Made by a program: the position numbers and the translations under genes. Shown one piece after another: positions 28,277-37,975 of a stretch of DNA of 64,000 nt. The DNA comes from Segatella paludivivens DSM 17968 = JCM 13650 (GTDB lineage: Bacteria > Bacteroidota > Bacteroidia > Bacteroidales > Bacteroidaceae). The DNA lies in assembly GCF_000373185.1 (NCBI RefSeq), contig NZ_KB890630.1, positions 45,857-109,856 of the forward strand, read 5' to 3'. How positions within the stretch are numbered: the stretch's first letter is position 1; every line of letters begins with the position of its first letter. Below the pieces are notes generated by a model, which did no database searches, was not told the origin of the DNA, and was given only the letters and a program-made list of their open reading frames with translations.

Positions 28277-29233
28277 ATGAAAGTAATAGAAATAATAAAC
28301 CAGAATAAGGGTAAACGAAAATTATCATTTGAAGTGCTGCCTCCATTAAAAGGAAACGGCACGGAAAATCTGTTTGCTACAATTGACAAACTGAAAGTAT
28401 TCGACCCGCTTTATATAAATATTACCACTCATCATAGCGAATATGTCTACAAGGAACTTCCTAATGGACAGTTTGAACGCAACAGGGTGCGTAGGCGTCC
28501 GGGAACAATCGCTATAGCTGCTGCTATAAGAAATAAATACAGCATACCAGTGATTCCACACATAATTTGCAGTGGAGCAAGTGCTGAAGACATTGAATAC
28601 GAACTACTTGATCTACAATTTCTTGGTATAGAAGACCTATTACTGCTTCGTGGTGACAAGGCAAAAGATGACAGAATATTTACCCCTACAAAAGGTGGGT
28701 ATACACATACAACAGAACTTATTGAACAGGTTAACAATTTCAACGATGGTTTCTTCAATGATGGGACTCCTATCAAGCATCCTGGTGAGAAATTCACTTT
28801 TGGTGTAGCCGCTTATCCAGAACGACATGAAGAAGCTCCTAATTTGGAAATGGACATAAAATACCTGAAAATGAAACAGGATCTTGGTGCGCAGTATGCT
28901 GTAACACAACTGTTTTATGACAATAATAAGTTTTTTGATTTCGTAAAACGGGCTAGAGAAATGGGCGTCACCATTCCTATCATACCTGGAATAAAACCTT
29001 TGGCAAAACTTTCACAACTAACAGTCGTACCACGAACATTCAGATGCGACTTACCTGAAGCTCTGGCTGAGGAAGTAATAAAATGCAAGACTGATGATGA
29101 CGCAAAGAAATTAGGTGTAGAATGGGGCATACAACAATGCAAAGAACTCTATGCCGCAGGATTTGAAACTATCCATTTCTACACAGTTTCGGCAGTAGAC
29201 AGCGTAAAGGAAATAGCTAAGGAAATATTATAG
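28277..29233 (+). CDS. metF: 5,10-methylenetetrahydrofolate reductase
   Basis: A 318-residue flavoprotein reducing methylene-THF to methyl-THF for methionine synthesis. The ATG at 28277 is chosen over a TTG 21 bases earlier because it follows the promoter at the right distance and gives the family N-terminus. Signatures are KLSFEVLPPLKGNGTENLF (catalytic Glu in SFEV), ITTHHSEY, HIICSGASAEDIEYEL, LLLRGDKAK and QLFYDNNKF, then IIPGIKPL. It heads a tight run metF-holB-PSP1-gldH with gaps of 4, 8 and 6 bases, an order common in Bacteroidales. Confidence 0.96.
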   Translation: MKVIEIINQNKGKRKLSFEVLPPLKGNGTENLFATIDKLKVFDPLYINITTHHSEYVYKELPNGQFERNRVRRRPGTIAIAAAIRNKYSIPVIPHIICSGASAEDIEYELLDLQFLGIEDLLLLRGDKAKDDRIFTPTKGGYTHTTELIEQVNNFNDGFFNDGTPIKHPGEKFTFGVAAYPERHEEAPNLEMDIKYLKMKQDLGAQYAVTQLFYDNNKFFDFVKRAREMGVTIPIIPGIKPLAKLSQLTVVPRTFRCDLPEALAEEVIKCKTDDDAKKLGVEWGIQQCKELYAAGFETIHFYTVSAVDSVKEIAKEIL

Positions 29234-29237
29234 ACAG

Positions 29238-30389
29238 ATGAAGTTCAGTGATGTTATAGGTCAGGAAGAGGCAATAGGCAGACTCAGACAACTTGTTGAA
29301 GAACAACGAGTACCGAGTACTATGATGCTATGCGGTCCTTTGGGATGCGGTAAAATGGCTCTTGCAATGGCTTTCGCGTCATATCTTTTAGGTGAGCGTG
29401 ACGGAGATAATTCATTATTGAGTGATCCGATGTCAATAAAGAACGCCGAAGCCATGCTGAAAAATTGGGAACATCCCGACCTTCACTTCACTTATCCTGT
29501 TATAAAGCCAGCAGGAATGTCAGCCGATCACAAAATGATTAGTGACGACTTTACCAGAGAATGGCATGAGATGATTTCTGAAAGTCAATATTTCTTGATG
29601 GATAACTGGCTCTCTAAAATGGATGCAGCCAACCAGCAAGCTATTATTGGTGCAGGAGAAAGCGACGAACTTACTCGAAAGATGAGTTTGAAATCAAGTC
29701 AGGGCGGATATAAGGTCAGCATTATATGGCTTCCGGAAAGGATGAATGCCGAATGTGCAAACAAGTTATTGAAACTATTGGAAGAACCGCCACACAAGAC
29801 TGTATTCTTAATGGTTTGTGAAGAACCAGAGCTGCTGCTTGACACTATAAAAAGCCGTACACAAAGAATCGACATAAAGAAGATTGATGACGATGCCATA
29901 GAAAGAGCTTTGACTGAACGACGTGGACTAGACCAAGACATTGCACACAGAATTGCACGTATAGCTAACGGCAACTGGATGCGCGCATTAGAAAATCTTG
30001 ATGCCGGAAACGAAAATCGTCAATTCCTCGACATGTTCATAATGTTTATGCGACTTTCATATCAACGCGACATTAAGGAACTAAAGAAATGGAGTGAGAT
30101 TGTATCTTCAAACTATGGAAGAGAAAAGCAACGTCGCATGCTAAACTATTTCTCTAGAATGGTTAGAGAAAACTTCATGTATAACTTTAAACAAGCCGAG
30201 TTGTGCTATATGACTCAAGAGGAGGAGAACTTCTCTAGCAAATTTGCAAGATTCATTAACGAAGCCAATGTGATAGAGATTTCAGAACTATTGCAAAAGG
30301 CAAGAAAAGATATAGGGCAGAATGCCAACGGAAAAATAGTATTTTTCGATTTGGCTCTGCAAATGATTGTTTTATTAATTAGAAAATAA
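29238..30389 (+). CDS. holB: DNA polymerase III delta-prime clamp-loader subunit
   Basis: A 383-residue AAA+ clamp-loader protein. The P-loop region reads GPLGCGKMALAMAFA, with Met replacing the usual Ser/Thr, consistent with delta-prime being the ATPase-inactive stator. KVSIIWLPERMNAECANKLLKLLEEPP and the sensor-1 segment SRTQRIDIK are diagnostic. The four-cysteine zinc module of DnaX/HolB is absent, replaced by a loop (SDPMSIKNAEAMLKNWEHPD). In the metF operon, directly before the PSP1 gene as in most Bacteroidetes. Confidence 0.93.
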   Translation: MKFSDVIGQEEAIGRLRQLVEEQRVPSTMMLCGPLGCGKMALAMAFASYLLGERDGDNSLLSDPMSIKNAEAMLKNWEHPDLHFTYPVIKPAGMSADHKMISDDFTREWHEMISESQYFLMDNWLSKMDAANQQAIIGAGESDELTRKMSLKSSQGGYKVSIIWLPERMNAECANKLLKLLEEPPHKTVFLMVCEEPELLLDTIKSRTQRIDIKKIDDDAIERALTERRGLDQDIAHRIARIANGNWMRALENLDAGNENRQFLDMFIMFMRLSYQRDIKELKKWSEIVSSNYGREKQRRMLNYFSRMVRENFMYNFKQAELCYMTQEEENFSSKFARFINEANVIEISELLQKARKDIGQNANGKIVFFDLALQMIVLLIRK

Positions 30390-30397
30390 CAATTCGT

Positions 30398-31672
30398 ATG
30401 GATTATAAAAATATGAAATTCAAGGTCTCTAAGGGTTGTGACCATGGACTCTGCTGCCGAGCTTACGGCAGACAGGACAGACAACTCAACACTTGTGACT
30501 GGTTGGCTGACGTTCCTGGTAACGCTGAGAGCACAGACCTAGTTGAGGTTCAATTTAAGAACACTCGTAAGGGATATTATCATAACGTTAACGGATTGGA
30601 GTTGAAGAAAGGCGACATCGTTGCTGTAGAATCAACTCCAGGACACGATATCGGTATCGTAACTCTTACTGGAAGACTTGTTAAGCTACAAATAAAGAAG
30701 GCTAACCTGAAATCAGCCGATGATATAAAGCGTATTTACCGAATTGCAAAACCTGTTGATATTGAGAAATATGAAGAAGCAAAATCGCGTGAACACGACA
30801 CGATGATCCAAAGTCGCCAGATTGCAAAGAATCTTAATCTGCAAATGAAGATTGGTGACGTAGAATATCAAGGTGACGGAAACAAAGCAATATTTTATTA
30901 TATCGCTGACGAGAGAGTAGACTTCAGACAACTTATTAAGGATTTAGCTGCTGCTTTCCATGTTAGAATTGAGATGAAGCAGATTGGTGCCAGACAAGAA
31001 GCTGGACGAATCGGTGGTACAGGTCCTTGCGGACGTGAACTATGCTGTGCCACATGGATGAAAAACTTTGTGAGCGTTAGTACAAATGCTGCACGTTTTC
31101 AAGATATATCATTGAATCCACAGAAACTTGCAGGAATGTGCGCAAAACTGAAATGTTGCCTTAACTATGAGGTTGACGGATATGTTGAAGCAGGAAAGAA
31201 GATTCCTAGTAGAGAAATCATACTACAAACAATGGACAACGATTATCACTTGTTCAAGAGTGATATGCTTTCTGGACTCATCACCTACTCTACCGACAAG
31301 AACATGGCAGCTAATATGGAGACTATTTCTGCACAGCGTGCGCATGAGATTATTGACATGAACAGACACGGTGAAAAGCCATTATCACTTCTTGAAAACG
31401 ATAGGGCAAAAGCACCGAAAAAACATAAAGACCTACTTGAAGATGACATCAATCGTTTTGACAGTTCGAAACGAAAGAAGAAAAACAAAAATAAGAACCG
31501 TAATGTTCCTAATAACAACATTAGACCTCAAGTAGACAATGCTGAAAATGGCAATGTTGAAGATAGCAATGCAGACAACAACAACTACGACAAGAACAGT
31601 CGTCCTCAGCGCAATAACAACAGAAGAAGAAACTATCCGCCTAAGGTTGAGAACAACGGTGAAGAAGGATAA
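30398..31672 (+). CDS. PSP1-domain protein (RicT/YaaT-like)
   Basis: A 424-residue protein. Residues about 45-330 are the PSP1 region with the cysteine clusters GPCGRELCCATWMKN and MCAKLKCCLNYE, which in Bacillus RicT help hold iron-sulfur clusters; an additional CDHGLCCRAYG motif lies near the N-terminus. The last 85 residues are a low-complexity Asn/Lys/Arg-rich tail (KRKKKNKNKNRN), probably RNA-binding or disordered. RicT works in RNase Y-dependent RNA maturation in Firmicutes; the role in Bacteroidetes is not settled. Cotranscribed with holB. Confidence 0.9.
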   Translation: MDYKNMKFKVSKGCDHGLCCRAYGRQDRQLNTCDWLADVPGNAESTDLVEVQFKNTRKGYYHNVNGLELKKGDIVAVESTPGHDIGIVTLTGRLVKLQIKKANLKSADDIKRIYRIAKPVDIEKYEEAKSREHDTMIQSRQIAKNLNLQMKIGDVEYQGDGNKAIFYYIADERVDFRQLIKDLAAAFHVRIEMKQIGARQEAGRIGGTGPCGRELCCATWMKNFVSVSTNAARFQDISLNPQKLAGMCAKLKCCLNYEVDGYVEAGKKIPSREIILQTMDNDYHLFKSDMLSGLITYSTDKNMAANMETISAQRAHEIIDMNRHGEKPLSLLENDRAKAPKKHKDLLEDDINRFDSSKRKKKNKNKNRNVPNNNIRPQVDNAENGNVEDSNADNNNYDKNSRPQRNNNRRRNYPPKVENNGEEG

Positions 31673-31678
31673 TATAAG

Positions 31679-32143
31679 ATGAGAAAGAATATCTTTACGA
31701 TATTGATTATAACGACAATGACCGTTATGACATCCTGTACTGGAAATAAGGTGTATGACAAATATCAGCATACACCTGTTTCTGGATGGGAAAAGAATGA
31801 TACTTTGAAATTTGAGATACCTAAAATGAATGTTGGTGGTGTATTTGCTGCTAATCTAGGCTTAAGAATCAATGGCTCTTATCCATTTATGGGACTCACA
31901 CTTATTGTTGATCAGACAGTATATCCGTCACACCTCACAAAAAGTGACACCATAAACTGTCAGCTTATCGACAAGAATGGTAATAGTAAAGGACTAGGGG
32001 TAAGTTACTACCAATACAATTTCGACATAGACAAAGTTAGCCTTAACAAGGGTGACAGTTTGGTTGTGAGCATAAGACACAACATGAAGCGCGAGATACT
32101 TCCTGGTATCAGCGATATAGGATACTCACTAAGTGCGCACTAG
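31679..32143 (+). CDS. gldH: GldH-family lipoprotein
   Basis: A 154-residue lipoprotein (signal FTILIITTMTVMTSC, Cys near 20). The beta-rich body (WEKNDTLKFEIPKMN, LGLRINGSYPFMGLTLIVDQ) and position after holB-PSP1 match GldH. GldH is needed for gliding in Flavobacterium but is retained in non-gliding Bacteroidales with unclear function. Its 3' end overlaps the convergent rodA 3' end by 15 bases, so transcripts from the two operons must overlap. Confidence 0.88.
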   Translation: MRKNIFTILIITTMTVMTSCTGNKVYDKYQHTPVSGWEKNDTLKFEIPKMNVGGVFAANLGLRINGSYPFMGLTLIVDQTVYPSHLTKSDTINCQLIDKNGNSKGLGVSYYQYNFDIDKVSLNKGDSLVVSIRHNMKREILPGISDIGYSLSAH

Positions 32144-33601
32144 ATTTCTTCCTGCATCTATTCGCAGGAAGATAAACAGTAGCAACGTGAATCCCCACAA
32201 GGAGGAACCTCCATAACTGAAGAATGGTAACGGAATTCCGATTACCGGAGTCAATCCTAACACCATACCTACATTTATAAATAGGTGGAACAGGAATATG
32301 CCCAACACGCAATAACCATATATTCGCCCAAATGCAAATGGTTGTCTTTCTGCAAGATACATTAACCTTAATACCAAAGCAAGGAACAGGCATAGCACTC
32401 CAGCTGAACCAAGAAATCCTTCCTCCTCACCTACCGTACAGAATATAAAGTCTGTATCCTGTTCTGGAACAAATTTTAATTTAGTCTGAGTTCCATTAAG
32501 GAATCCCTTTCCTTGCAATCCACCAGAACCTATTGCAATCTCACTTTGATGCACGTTATATCCTGCACCACTTATATCTTCGTCAAGTCCCAACAGCACA
32601 TTGATACGTACACGCTGATGTGGTTCCATAACATTATTGAGTACATAGTCAGCTGAATAGAAAAACACGATTGAACCAATCGTAAACGCCAATATAAAGA
32701 AGTAACTTGATAAGTGGGTACGCAACCAATTATAAAAAAGATATCCAATAAGCACCAAACAAATTATAAGTTGCACCCATACAATATCAAATGAAGGAAT
32801 TACGTATACAGAGAATAAGAAACATATCAAAGTAACTCCTAGACATGAATATAGCACTATCAGCATCTTCTTCTTGTCCTTGCAATACACATTGATAAGC
32901 ACTGCTGAAAATATCTGCACAAGTAGCAGGACAATAAACTTACCAACCGACGTCTGGGTATCAAACAGCATTACATTTTCGTATTTTATTCCAAGCACGA
33001 AATATATAACCATCGCCAAACCAGTAAACAAAACGCTTCCCGGCATTCCCTCACGATAGAACATAAGGAAGAATGATAAATAAACCAATGCTGAACCGGT
33101 CTCCTTCTGGGCTACAATAAACAACAACGGCAAAACAACAACGGCACTTGCCGCAGTAAAATCTTTCCAACGATGAATATTAAAACCATAAGACCCCATG
33201 AGCTTGGATATGGCTAAAGCCGTAGCAAACTTAGCAAACTCAGCTGGTTGCAAACGCAACGGGCCTAATACAAGCCATGATCGTGAGCCTTTTATCTCAT
33301 GCGGATTAAATATAGTCAGAAACAGCAATACTAAGAATATACCATATATGACATAGGAGAACGTATCATAAAACTTATCATCAAGCAACAATATAACCAG
33401 TCCAAGGAACAGCGATGTTCCTATCCATACTATCTGCATACCAGATCTTGTGGAAAGACTGAAAATATCAGTATCTCCATATGTATAGCTAGCACCGCAC
33501 ACGCTAATCCATCCAAAGATTAACAATGCGATATATATGCCTATTGTCCACCAGTCAAGTGAACGAAGTACACTAGGTTGTTTATCTGTTACGCGAGCCA
33601 T
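32129..33601 (-). CDS. rodA: rod-shape glycosyltransferase RodA (SEDS)
   Basis: A 490-residue polytopic SEDS peptidoglycan polymerase. Hallmarks are SRSWLVLGPLRLQPAEFAKF (the conserved Gly-Pro and Gln-Pro-Ser/Ala-Glu segment), VAQKETGSALVYLSFF with the catalytic Asp position occupied by Glu, and PVIGIPLPFFSYGGSSL near the C-terminus. The protein is longer than E. coli RodA, the insertion being extra membrane segments around residues 210-320. It pairs with PBP2 just upstream (reading frames overlap by 20 bases), implying translational coupling. Last gene of the elongasome operon. Confidence 0.95.
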   Translation of the reverse strand: MARVTDKQPSVLRSLDWWTIGIYIALLIFGWISVCGASYTYGDTDIFSLSTRSGMQIVWIGTSLFLGLVILLLDDKFYDTFSYVIYGIFLVLLFLTIFNPHEIKGSRSWLVLGPLRLQPAEFAKFATALAISKLMGSYGFNIHRWKDFTAASAVVVLPLLFIVAQKETGSALVYLSFFLMFYREGMPGSVLFTGLAMVIYFVLGIKYENVMLFDTQTSVGKFIVLLLVQIFSAVLINVYCKDKKKMLIVLYSCLGVTLICFLFSVYVIPSFDIVWVQLIICLVLIGYLFYNWLRTHLSSYFFILAFTIGSIVFFYSADYVLNNVMEPHQRVRINVLLGLDEDISGAGYNVHQSEIAIGSGGLQGKGFLNGTQTKLKFVPEQDTDFIFCTVGEEEGFLGSAGVLCLFLALVLRLMYLAERQPFAFGRIYGYCVLGIFLFHLFINVGMVLGLTPVIGIPLPFFSYGGSSLWGFTLLLFIFLRIDAGRNLVRT

Positions 33602-35432
33602 AAGCTATTCTACGTTTCTGTAATTCATCCGCCTGTTTCATAGCCGACGGTGATAGTTTACCATTTATATATTGTTCAAACAGAACTCCTGCTATAGGAA
33701 CTGCAAAATCAGCTCCGAATCCACCATTCTCTACATATACTGCAATAGCTATTTTGGGCTTGTTCATTGGCGCGAAACCCATAAAGACAGAGTGGTCCTG
33801 TCCTCTATTCTGTGCCGTTCCTGTCTTTCCGCAGACTGTAAACGGAAGATGTCCCAAAGCTTTACTAGATCCTTTTAGGGCTGATGATCTCATACCTGCT
33901 ATTACAGCCCTATATGCTCTTTCACTTGCCATTGTGCGATGACGACGCATGTAAGTTGTATCGAGAGGTTCATATTGTACTTTCCTCACTACATGAGGTA
34001 CATAATAATAACCACGGTTAGCAATCGTGGCTCCCAGATTGGCTATCTGCAACGGTGTAAGGTTTACTTCACCCTGGCCTATTGCTATACTAATAACGGT
34101 AAGCCCATTCCATGAACCATGATAAGCCTTATCATAAAAAGACGAATTAGGTATAAGTCCTCGCTTTTCTCCAGGTAAGTCTATACCCAGTTTGTAACCG
34201 AATCCCATGCTCACCATATAGTCTCTCCATACATTCATGGCATCCTCCACATTCTTGTATTTGATACGATTGCTCATCATGTAGTAAAGTCCCCAACAGA
34301 AATATCCGTTACAAGATGTACTTATTGCATCTATAAGATTTAAAGGTGACGGATGACTGTGACATCCAACATGCAATCCATGATAAGAAAATCCATGATT
34401 ACATGGGAACATTGTTGACGGTGTAATGATACCTTCTGTTAGATATGTAAGTGCCTGCGTTGTTTTGAATGTAGAACCAGGAGGATACTGTCCCATAATA
34501 GCACGGTTCAGAAGAGGCTTCCACACATTTCGTGACAATGCACGATGTGTCTTACTTCTCATTCTTCCAACAAGTGTCCTAGGATCATAAGTTGGAGATG
34601 AGACAAGTGCTAGCACTTCACCTGTTGAAGGTTCTATCGCAACAACACTACCTATCTTTCCCTGTAACATTCTTTCGGCAAGAGCCTGTAACTTGACATC
34701 AATGCTCAATGTCAGATCCTTACCTGCCACTGGCCTTTTATCAAACTTTCCGTCTTGATAACTACCCTGAATTCGACCATGAGCATCACGAAGAAGAATC
34801 TGAACTCCTTTCTCGCCACGTAATTGTTTCTCATAAGCCTTTTCAACACCTAGTTTACCAATATAATCACCAGGCTGATAGTAATCATCTTCTTCTATAT
34901 CAGCATTAGAAACCTCACCTACATCACCTAAAACATGAGCTGCATAAGGATATTCATACTGTCTGATACTACGTTTTTGCACATAGAATCCAGGAAAACG
35001 GAACATCTTTTCACGGAAAACGCTGAATTCTTTATCAGAAAGTAGACTTTTAAAAAGCTGCTGTGTAAAGCGACTATAACCAGGATTCTTATTACGGTCC
35101 TTTATATCGCTCATACGCTTTATAAACTCAGCCTTGGTCATTCCCAAAGCAGAACAAAACTCAAGAGTATCTAAATGCCCACGAGCTTCATTCATCACAA
35201 CCATAATATCATAAGCTGGTTGGTTGTAAACCATCAGTTTACCATTGCGGTCATACACACTACCACGCGAAGGGTATTCTATTTTCTTTAGAAATGCATT
35301 ACTGTCGGCATTTTTCTTGTAGTCATCACTCAGCAATTGCAGAGTGAACAAACGAATAGTATAAATGAGCACAATAGCTATACCCACTCCGCCAATGACA
35401 AAACGTCTGTTTTCAAGATTAAAATCCTTCAC
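33582..35432 (-). CDS. mrdA: penicillin-binding protein 2, elongation transpeptidase
   Basis: A 616-residue class B PBP. One N-terminal membrane helix (FVIGGVGIAIVLIYTIRLF) is followed by the pedestal domain with YPSRGSVYDRNGKLM and the transpeptidase domain: active Ser320 in PPGSTFKTT, the SxN motif in STSCNGYF, and KTG in VCGKTGTAQNRG. This cross-links new wall during cell elongation in complex with RodA. Sits between mreD and rodA on the same strand. Confidence 0.96.
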   Translation of the reverse strand: MKDFNLENRRFVIGGVGIAIVLIYTIRLFTLQLLSDDYKKNADSNAFLKKIEYPSRGSVYDRNGKLMVYNQPAYDIMVVMNEARGHLDTLEFCSALGMTKAEFIKRMSDIKDRNKNPGYSRFTQQLFKSLLSDKEFSVFREKMFRFPGFYVQKRSIRQYEYPYAAHVLGDVGEVSNADIEEDDYYQPGDYIGKLGVEKAYEKQLRGEKGVQILLRDAHGRIQGSYQDGKFDKRPVAGKDLTLSIDVKLQALAERMLQGKIGSVVAIEPSTGEVLALVSSPTYDPRTLVGRMRSKTHRALSRNVWKPLLNRAIMGQYPPGSTFKTTQALTYLTEGIITPSTMFPCNHGFSYHGLHVGCHSHPSPLNLIDAISTSCNGYFCWGLYYMMSNRIKYKNVEDAMNVWRDYMVSMGFGYKLGIDLPGEKRGLIPNSSFYDKAYHGSWNGLTVISIAIGQGEVNLTPLQIANLGATIANRGYYYVPHVVRKVQYEPLDTTYMRRHRTMASERAYRAVIAGMRSSALKGSSKALGHLPFTVCGKTGTAQNRGQDHSVFMGFAPMNKPKIAIAVYVENGGFGADFAVPIAGVLFEQYINGKLSPSAMKQADELQKRRIAYGSRNR

Positions 35433-35485
35433 CGTACAGTAATTTAATTAAATGGAAGTTCCATAAAACGTCATAAATGACAAAG

Positions 35486-35986
35486 TCATTTTGAACGGAA
35501 ATTTTCTATCGCTAATATCAATATGGCTGACAATACTGTGCTTCCGGCAACACATTCTAACCATTGCAGCCAATTGAAGAAATTAAATGTCTCAAGAGTG
35601 AAAAATGAGGCACAATATATCAGTACCATTATTATGGCATAATATCCAAACTTGTATGATCCCATGCTGTGTATGGACGGTGCCAAGTCATCAGCACTAT
35701 CACGTTGCATAAACATTTTCAATACAGTTGGTTGTAAGAGTCCTAGAAAAGTCATTGATGCCATAGAAACACCTGGGGTATCTGAAAATACATCCACAAA
35801 AAATCCCATTATAAAGCATAACAGTAGTTCTGCCCAGCGCGGATAATTGCGTGGAAATAGCAATACCATATATACATAAAGCAAAGGTGTGGCACAATTG
35901 AACAAATGTATATGATTCAACACCATCGCCTGCACCAATAATAATATGGCAAAGGCAAAAATACCTCTAAGCAACTGAATATTCAT
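35486..35986 (-). CDS. mreD: rod-shape determining protein MreD
   Basis: A 166-residue membrane protein with about five helices. Weakly conserved as is usual for MreD, but VLNHIHLFNCATPLLYVYMV, FPRNYPRWAELLLCFIMG and FFVDVFSDTPG match Bacteroidetes MreD, and the position between mreC and the PBP2 gene is decisive. It is an inner-membrane member of the elongasome. Confidence 0.9.
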   Translation of the reverse strand: MNIQLLRGIFAFAILLLVQAMVLNHIHLFNCATPLLYVYMVLLFPRNYPRWAELLLCFIMGFFVDVFSDTPGVSMASMTFLGLLQPTVLKMFMQRDSADDLAPSIHSMGSYKFGYYAIIMVLIYCASFFTLETFNFFNWLQWLECVAGSTVLSAILILAIENFRSK

Positions 35987-36001
35987 AACTTTCCTACTCT
36001 G

Positions 36002-36868
36002 TTATTTTTCTTCTATCGTCTTAATCGAATCCTGCGCAGCACGTAATACCTGAAGGCGCTCAGCCATAACATGGTTGTCTAAAACACATACGTCACGCAA
36101 TTTTCCAAAATCTGTCGAGAGTTTTATCTTTAGTCTATACGACATTTGATCAGCAGAATTATACACGTGTCTTATTCTTCCTACCAATATTCCTGCTGGG
36201 AATACAGAAGAGTATCCACTTGTTACGACATAATCATACAATTTGAAATGAGCATGGCGCGGCACATCATCTATATAAGCTTGTGAAGCATCACCACCTG
36301 TCCAGTGAAGATAACCGAAATAGCCACGTCCTTGAATGATACAGCTAATATTTGACTGAGAATTAAGTACCGGAATAACAACAGAATAATGTGCGGAAGT
36401 AAGATATACTATACCTACGATACCATTTCCTGAAACAACTCCCATATCTTTTTTCACGCCATCAGCCTCACCTTTATTGATCGTCATTAAATTGTCATGC
36501 TTGTCAACAGAATTAGTTATCACCTTTGCAGGAATAAGTCTGAAAGGCTGCAAACTTTTCAGGATTCGGCTATTTTCCATGATTGAATCACTAATGGAAT
36601 CACCGATCTGCTGATGAAGTTCTTTAAGTCGCTGTTCAAGATACAAGTTACGTTGAGTAAGTTCTTCGTTGACCTTTGACAACTTAAAATACGAACCGAT
36701 TTCAGATTCTGTCTCATACACCTTTCCCGTAACAGCATTGGCTGAAGAAAACCACACACTGCCCTGATAACTGTTAAACTGAAAGAGAAGAACAAAACTT
36801 ATCACCTCTAACAGAATAAATATAAACCAGTGATTATATTTTGCCAGAAAATCAAGAAGGTTACGCAT
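36002..36868 (-). CDS. mreC: rod-shape determining protein MreC
   Basis: A 288-residue bitopic protein with an N-terminal membrane helix (WFIFILLEVISFVLLFQF), a coiled coil (about residues 60-100) and the periplasmic double beta-barrel core with INKGEADGVKKDMGVVSGNGIVG and VTSGYSSVFPAGILVG. It organises the periplasmic side of the elongation complex and activates PBP2. Follows mreB after a 74-base gap that contains a hairpin. Confidence 0.95.
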   Translation of the reverse strand: MRNLLDFLAKYNHWFIFILLEVISFVLLFQFNSYQGSVWFSSANAVTGKVYETESEIGSYFKLSKVNEELTQRNLYLEQRLKELHQQIGDSISDSIMENSRILKSLQPFRLIPAKVITNSVDKHDNLMTINKGEADGVKKDMGVVSGNGIVGIVYLTSAHYSVVIPVLNSQSNISCIIQGRGYFGYLHWTGGDASQAYIDDVPRHAHFKLYDYVVTSGYSSVFPAGILVGRIRHVYNSADQMSYRLKIKLSTDFGKLRDVCVLDNHVMAERLQVLRAAQDSIKTIEEK

Positions 36869-36891
36869 ATCTGAATTTGGAATTAAATGTT

Positions 36892-36930
36892 AGGTGTTGA
36901 CAACTTGAGAATACAAGCCTATCAACACCT
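36892..36930 (-). promoter_or_regulatory. hairpin between mreB and mreC
   Basis: Arms AGGTGTTGA and TCAACACCT (exact, 9 bp) enclose a 21-base loop that can pair further. No T run follows on the minus strand, so it looks like an mRNA processing or stability element inside the operon rather than a terminator. Confidence 0.55.
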
Positions 36931-36942
36931 TACATCTATATA

Positions 36943-37965
36943 TTATCTCATTAGGAATGAGAAGTTATTTACATTCTTTAGTGCAATGCCTGCACCCTTT
37001 GCTACACTGTGCAAAGGATCTTCAGCAATGTGGAATGGAATATTAATTTTGTCTGTGAGTCGCTTGTCCAAGCCACGCAACAAAGCACCACCACCACTAA
37101 GATAGATGCCATTCTTTACGATATCGGCATAAAGCTCAGGAGGTGTATTTTCAAGTGCTGAAAGAACAGCATTTTCTATCTTTGCAATAGTCTTATCAAG
37201 ACAATGAGCTACTTCCTGATAGCAAACAGGAACTTCCATTGGAAGTGCTGTTATACGGTTAGGACCATGTACAACGAAGTCCTCAGGAGCCTCTGCGCCA
37301 AGATCTGTAAGAGCAGAACCTACATGAATCTTAATACGTTCAGCCATACGCTCACTTACCTTTACATTATGCTGACGGCTCATATATTCCTGAATATCAG
37401 ATGTAAGATCATCACCGGCTGTGCGAATAGAGTTATTGCTAACGATACCACCAAGAGATATTACTGCAATTTCAGTACTACCACCACCGATATCAACAAT
37501 CATGTTACCCTCTGGAGCCTCAACGTCGATACCGATGCCGATAGCGGCTGCCATCGGTTCGAAAATCAAATAGACGTCACGTCCATCAGCATGCTCTGCA
37601 CTATCACGTACGGCACGCAACTCTACTTCTGTTGAACCAGAAGGTACACCAATAACCATTCTAAGAGAAGGAGACCACAAGCGACTGCCTGAATGAACCA
37701 TTTTAATAAGTCCACGCATCATCAGTTCACAAGCTGTAAAGTCAGCGATAACACCATCACGCAAAGGGCGTATTGTACGTATGTTATCGTGAGTCTTCTC
37801 ATACATCATTTTTGCCTTTGCACCTACGGCAATCATCTTGTCCGTGCGACGGTCTAGGGCAACAACAGATGGTTCATCTACAACTATCTTATCATCACTG
37901 ATGATGATAGTATTAGCTGTACCGAGGTCCATTGCTATTTCCTGAATAAAAGAAAAAAATCCCAT
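36943..37965 (-). CDS. mreB: rod-shape actin MreB
   Basis: A 340-residue bacterial actin from the ATG at 37965 (MGFFSFIQEIAMDLGTANT); the longer frame to 38010 overlaps the previous gene and is rejected. Actin-fold signatures: DLGTANT phosphate loop 1, VVDEPSVVALDRRT, GVPSGSTEVELRAV, FEPMAAAIGIGIDV, VDIGGGSTEIAVISLGG and GGGALLRGLDKRL. The amphipathic N-terminal stretch binds the membrane. It starts ten bases after the upstream IMP cyclohydrolase gene, so the two share an mRNA. Confidence 0.97.
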   Translation of the reverse strand: MGFFSFIQEIAMDLGTANTIIISDDKIVVDEPSVVALDRRTDKMIAVGAKAKMMYEKTHDNIRTIRPLRDGVIADFTACELMMRGLIKMVHSGSRLWSPSLRMVIGVPSGSTEVELRAVRDSAEHADGRDVYLIFEPMAAAIGIGIDVEAPEGNMIVDIGGGSTEIAVISLGGIVSNNSIRTAGDDLTSDIQEYMSRQHNVKVSERMAERIKIHVGSALTDLGAEAPEDFVVHGPNRITALPMEVPVCYQEVAHCLDKTIAKIENAVLSALENTPPELYADIVKNGIYLSGGGALLRGLDKRLTDKINIPFHIAEDPLHSVAKGAGIALKNVNNFSFLMR

Positions 37966-37975
37966 ATTTATTTTA

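Noticed and set aside
29238..30389. Met in the P-loop of the delta-prime subunit as a damaging change
   Set aside because: Delta-prime does not hydrolyse ATP in clamp loaders, so loss of the canonical Ser/Thr is expected.
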